Source of the DNA: Mycolicibacter arupensis
GTDB taxonomy: Bacteria; Actinomycetota; Actinomycetes; Mycobacteriales; Mycobacteriaceae
Length of the DNA stretch: 64,000 bases
Direction: 5' to 3'
Assembly (NCBI RefSeq): GCF_002086515.1
Contig: NZ_MVHH01000015.1
Coordinates: 1 to 64,000 of the forward strand
Shown: positions 61,737-64,000 of the stretch, piece by piece
How positions within the stretch are numbered: position 1 is the stretch's first letter
Layout of the letters: each line of letters starts with the position of its first letter
Made by a program: the position numbers and the translations under genes
The notes under the pieces: model-generated
The model's input: only the letters and a program-made list of their open reading frames with translations
Told to the model about the DNA's origin: nothing
Databases searched by the model: none

Positions 61737-63067
61737 TGCCGCCGCACCGCCTTGGCATACAGATCCAGTAGCCGAGAGTCGGGGTCGTAGGTCTTCTTGA
61801 GCATTCGGTAGGTCGCACCGCCGTAGAGCTGATCGAACTCACCGGGGGTGTAGTAGGCGTCGGAGTACAGCGACTTGTGGCCGTCGAGTTCGCTCACCTT
61901 GGACTCGATCAGGCGATTGGTGGCGCCCTCGGTGGCCCCGGCCGGCACCGACGACCAGAATCCGACATTGACGTAGGTGTGGTTGGACCGGATCGGGTAG
62001 AGCGGCCACTCCTCGTCGCCGCGCAGCCGCAGCGGGCACAACCACACCGGCTCGATCGGCACGTTGGCGAAGAACCAGTCCAGAAACTCCCGGCAGTTCT
62101 CCAGCGGGACCTCGATGTCCTGCACCACCCGCTCGCGCGGCGGGCGATGGTTGCGCCTGTCGATCCGATCGGCGATGGCGAAACGTCGGTCGTAGGCGAT
62201 CAGCTTCGAATACACGCTGCTGCGCCGGTAGCGGCGTGGCCACCAGCGGCGCACCAGCGGGCGCTGGGCGCCGAAGGCCCGCGAGCACCAGAACCAGTCG
62301 GTGTCCCAGCGCCACAGGTAGTCGTGGGTGGTCAGCCGGTCGTCTTTGATTCCGCGTGGGTGCCGAATCGAGCGGTAGTAGATCTGCTGGCCGGTGTAGT
62401 CGCTGACCGCGCCGGGGGAGTCGGTCGCGATCCCGACGCACAGATAGCTCTCCTGGGGCGAGAACGCCACCCCGTCGAGGTAGTCGACCGGGACCCCTTC
62501 GAAGCCGCCGGTGTCGATGATGCGGTCCATCGTGGAGACCAACTCGGACAGGGAGTCGAAGCGGATGTGCCGCAACGCGACGAAGGGTTTGACGTCTTCG
62601 AGCTCGATCCGCAGGCGCGTCGCGTATCCCAACGTCCCATAGGAGTTGGGAAACGCGTGGAAGAGGTCTTCATGCTGTTCTCGCGACACGGTCAGCAGAT
62701 CGCCGCCGCCGGTGAGCACGTCCATCTCCAGCACCGATTCGTGGGGCAACCCGTTGCGGAACGACGCGGATTCGATACCCAGGCCGCTGACCGCGCCTCC
62801 CACCGTGATCGTCTTCAGTTGCGGGACCACCAACGGCGTCAGCCCGTAGGGCAGGGTGGCCGCGACCACGTCCTCGTAGGTGCACATGCCTTCGACGTCG
62901 GCCGTGCGGTTCTGCGGGTCGACAGCGATGACACGCACCAGCCCCGAGGTGTCCAGGCCGGGGGCCTGCCGTTTTCTGCGGGCCCGGAACAGATTCGAGG
63001 TGGGCTTGGCCAGGCGCACCGATGCGTCGGCGGGAATGCTGCGGTAGCTGTCCAGCAGCCGCTGCAC
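61733..63067 (-). CDS. FAD-binding oxidoreductase (BfaA/DHCR24-like)
   Basis: FAD-linked oxidoreductase of 444 residues with a VAO-type FAD domain: TADVEGMCTYEDVVAATLPYGLTP, KTITVGGAVSGLGIESASFR and EQHEDLFHAFPNSYGTLGYATRL. The C-terminal domain has ERVVQDIEVPLENCREFLDWF and YTPGEFDQLYGGATYRMLKK. This resembles Rv3719/Rv0449c (BfaA), which reduces 10-methylene to 10-methyl chains. GTG at 63067 starts VQRLLDSYRSIPADASVRLA. Overlaps the methyltransferase start. Confidence 0.88.
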   Translation of the reverse strand: MQRLLDSYRSIPADASVRLAKPTSNLFRARRKRQAPGLDTSGLVRVIAVDPQNRTADVEGMCTYEDVVAATLPYGLTPLVVPQLKTITVGGAVSGLGIESASFRNGLPHESVLEMDVLTGGGDLLTVSREQHEDLFHAFPNSYGTLGYATRLRIELEDVKPFVALRHIRFDSLSELVSTMDRIIDTGGFEGVPVDYLDGVAFSPQESYLCVGIATDSPGAVSDYTGQQIYYRSIRHPRGIKDDRLTTHDYLWRWDTDWFWCSRAFGAQRPLVRRWWPRRYRRSSVYSKLIAYDRRFAIADRIDRRNHRPPRERVVQDIEVPLENCREFLDWFFANVPIEPVWLCPLRLRGDEEWPLYPIRSNHTYVNVGFWSSVPAGATEGATNRLIESKVSELDGHKSLYSDAYYTPGEFDQLYGGATYRMLKKTYDPDSRLLDLYAKAVRRQ

Positions 63068-63174
63068 CCCCCCCAGTGTGGGATGTCGGTGTATCGGCCG
63101 GCCGAACGGACATCACCCTCCACGCTAACGGCGGATCGGCCGATGTGCACGTAGCGGCGCGGTGACCCGCGGGC

Positions 63175-63933
63175 TCAGGGCACCAGGGTTTGACTGCTCA
63201 GATATCCGATGACGCCACGAGCCACTGCGTCGGCGTAGCGCTGGCGGCCTGCCGGGCTCTCCATCAGGGCCGCGTCGGTCGCGTTCTTCATGTTGCCCAG
63301 CTCGACGAGCACGGACGGGTATTCGGCCAGATTCAGTCCGGCCAGATCGGCGCGCCCCTTCAGGCCGTCGGTGCCGATGTAGTTTGCCGGCGGTATGCCC
63401 GCGGCCTGCAGCTGCCCGGCCATGACCTGGGCTAACCGCACCGCCGGTCCTTCTTGGGCCGAGTTCAGCGGCGGCGCGGAGTAGTTGACGTGGAAGCCGT
63501 GGCCGTTGGCCGGCCCGCCGTCGGCGTGGATGGACACGATGGCATTGGGGTGCAGTGCGTTGGCGGCGGTGGCGCGGGCGTCGACGCACGGAGCAGGCCC
63601 GGTGTCGTCGCCTCGTGACATCGCGGTGCGGACACCGGCGGACGTCAGGGCCTGGCGGATCCGCAACGTGGTGTCCCAGGTGAAGCTGTGCTCGGGATAG
63701 CCGGAATTGGTCGCCGTGCCGCTGGTCTGACAGTTCTTGGTGCCACCGCGGCCGTTGGGCACCTGGCGGCTCAGGGCGGCCGGGTCGCCGGAACCGCTGT
63801 GCCCGGGGTCGAGGAAGACGATCATGCCCGCGATAGGGGCAGCTGAGGCCGGCGGCGCGCTCGGCACCACGGCGGCCACCATCAGGCCGGTGATGATCGC
63901 GGTGCCGACACGGACAAGAACTGGTACGCGCAC
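63175..63933 (-). CDS. ami1: N-acetylmuramoyl-L-alanine amidase Ami1 (Rv3717 type)
   Basis: Amidase_3 enzyme of 252 residues. Signal peptide RVGTAIITGLMVAAVVPSAPPASA. Zinc site in VFLDPGHSGSGDP, NSGYPEHSFTWDT and AIVSIHADGGPA; catalytic Glu in SVLVELGNMKNATDA. Removes stem peptides during septum resolution. Synteny with Rv3719-Rv3720-dnaX makes this the Ami1 counterpart, whereas the gene at 32747 is the paralog. The last bases of the window (63934-64000) hold no complete gene. Confidence 0.92.
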   Translation of the reverse strand: MRVPVLVRVGTAIITGLMVAAVVPSAPPASAAPIAGMIVFLDPGHSGSGDPAALSRQVPNGRGGTKNCQTSGTATNSGYPEHSFTWDTTLRIRQALTSAGVRTAMSRGDDTGPAPCVDARATAANALHPNAIVSIHADGGPANGHGFHVNYSAPPLNSAQEGPAVRLAQVMAGQLQAAGIPPANYIGTDGLKGRADLAGLNLAEYPSVLVELGNMKNATDAALMESPAGRQRYADAVARGVIGYLSSQTLVP

Positions 63934-64000
63934 ACCGCCAAGGTAGGCCGGGGCCGACTACGCTGGAGTCCTCACGCGCGCCGGGTCTGTCCAGCTGTAA

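Noticed and set aside
63934..64000. Start of the next gene at the window end
   Set aside because: No start codon with good context before the window stops.

Overview
The window is high-GC actinobacterial chromosome from a non-tuberculous mycobacterium. Evidence: MmpS/MmpL and MMPL exporters, a GjpA-type porin, a PGRS-type glycine-rich protein, WS/DGAT acyltransferase, FAAL, LucA-like protein, DUF732/DUF4333/DUF4226/DUF5078 proteins, GTG starts and many ATGA overlaps. Much of the gene order recalls, in reverse, the M. tuberculosis interval from lipE (Rv3775) to ami1 (Rv3717): lipE, echA21, Rv3773c, hisC2, fadE36-like gene, tcrX/tcrY, alkyl sulfatase, tyrA, tadA, WS/DGAT, Nudix, ligC and its polymerase partner, lucA, aspC, dnaX, Rv3720/Rv3719, ami1. 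This synteny is from memory, not from a search.

Layout. 1-7 kb: MarR-like regulator (possibly frameshifted), GjpA-type porin, a secreted PGRS protein without a PE domain, tRNA-Ser(TGA), a complete IS256-family element with a 9-bp target duplication, and the tail of a second PGRS gene. 7-14 kb: core metabolism (lipE, thioesterase, SMR pump, echA21, TerC, hisC2), then tRNA-Ser(GCT) and tRNA-Arg(ACG). 14.3-18.1 kb: BlaI-type regulator behind a candidate IdeR iron box, facing a five-gene operon of one HTH regulator and four tandem paralogous membrane proteins. 18-29 kb: amidohydrolase/APH pair, TcrX/TcrY, alkyl sulfatase, phosphatase, tyrA, tadA pair, tRNA-Ser(CGA).

29-41 kb: small secreted proteins, secreted HNH nuclease, zinc metallopeptidase plus amidase, WS/DGAT acyltransferase, Nudix, FAAL, DUF302/haloalkane dehalogenase pair, LigC plus stand-alone LigD-type polymerase. 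41-50 kb: a minus-strand cluster (TetR, 42-aa peptide, DMT transporter, MMPL, Eis-like GNAT) and a divergent mmpS-mmpL operon of siderophore-exporter size with an IdeR-like box and two palindromic operators. 50-64 kb: secreted proteins, DUF4226-like protein, LucA-like protein, tRNA-Ser(GGA), a 56-bp tandem repeat, the 4.5S SRP RNA, aspC, CHAP protein, dnaX, then a lipid-modification block of two cyclopropane-synthase-like methyltransferases, a flavin monooxygenase and an FAD oxidoreductase, and a second amidase (Ami1).

The parts least explained by known biology are the HTH plus four-paralog membrane operon (14.8-18.1 kb) and the small-peptide/exporter/acetyltransferase cluster (41.0-45.9 kb). 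All functional statements rest on reading motifs by eye; no database search was run.
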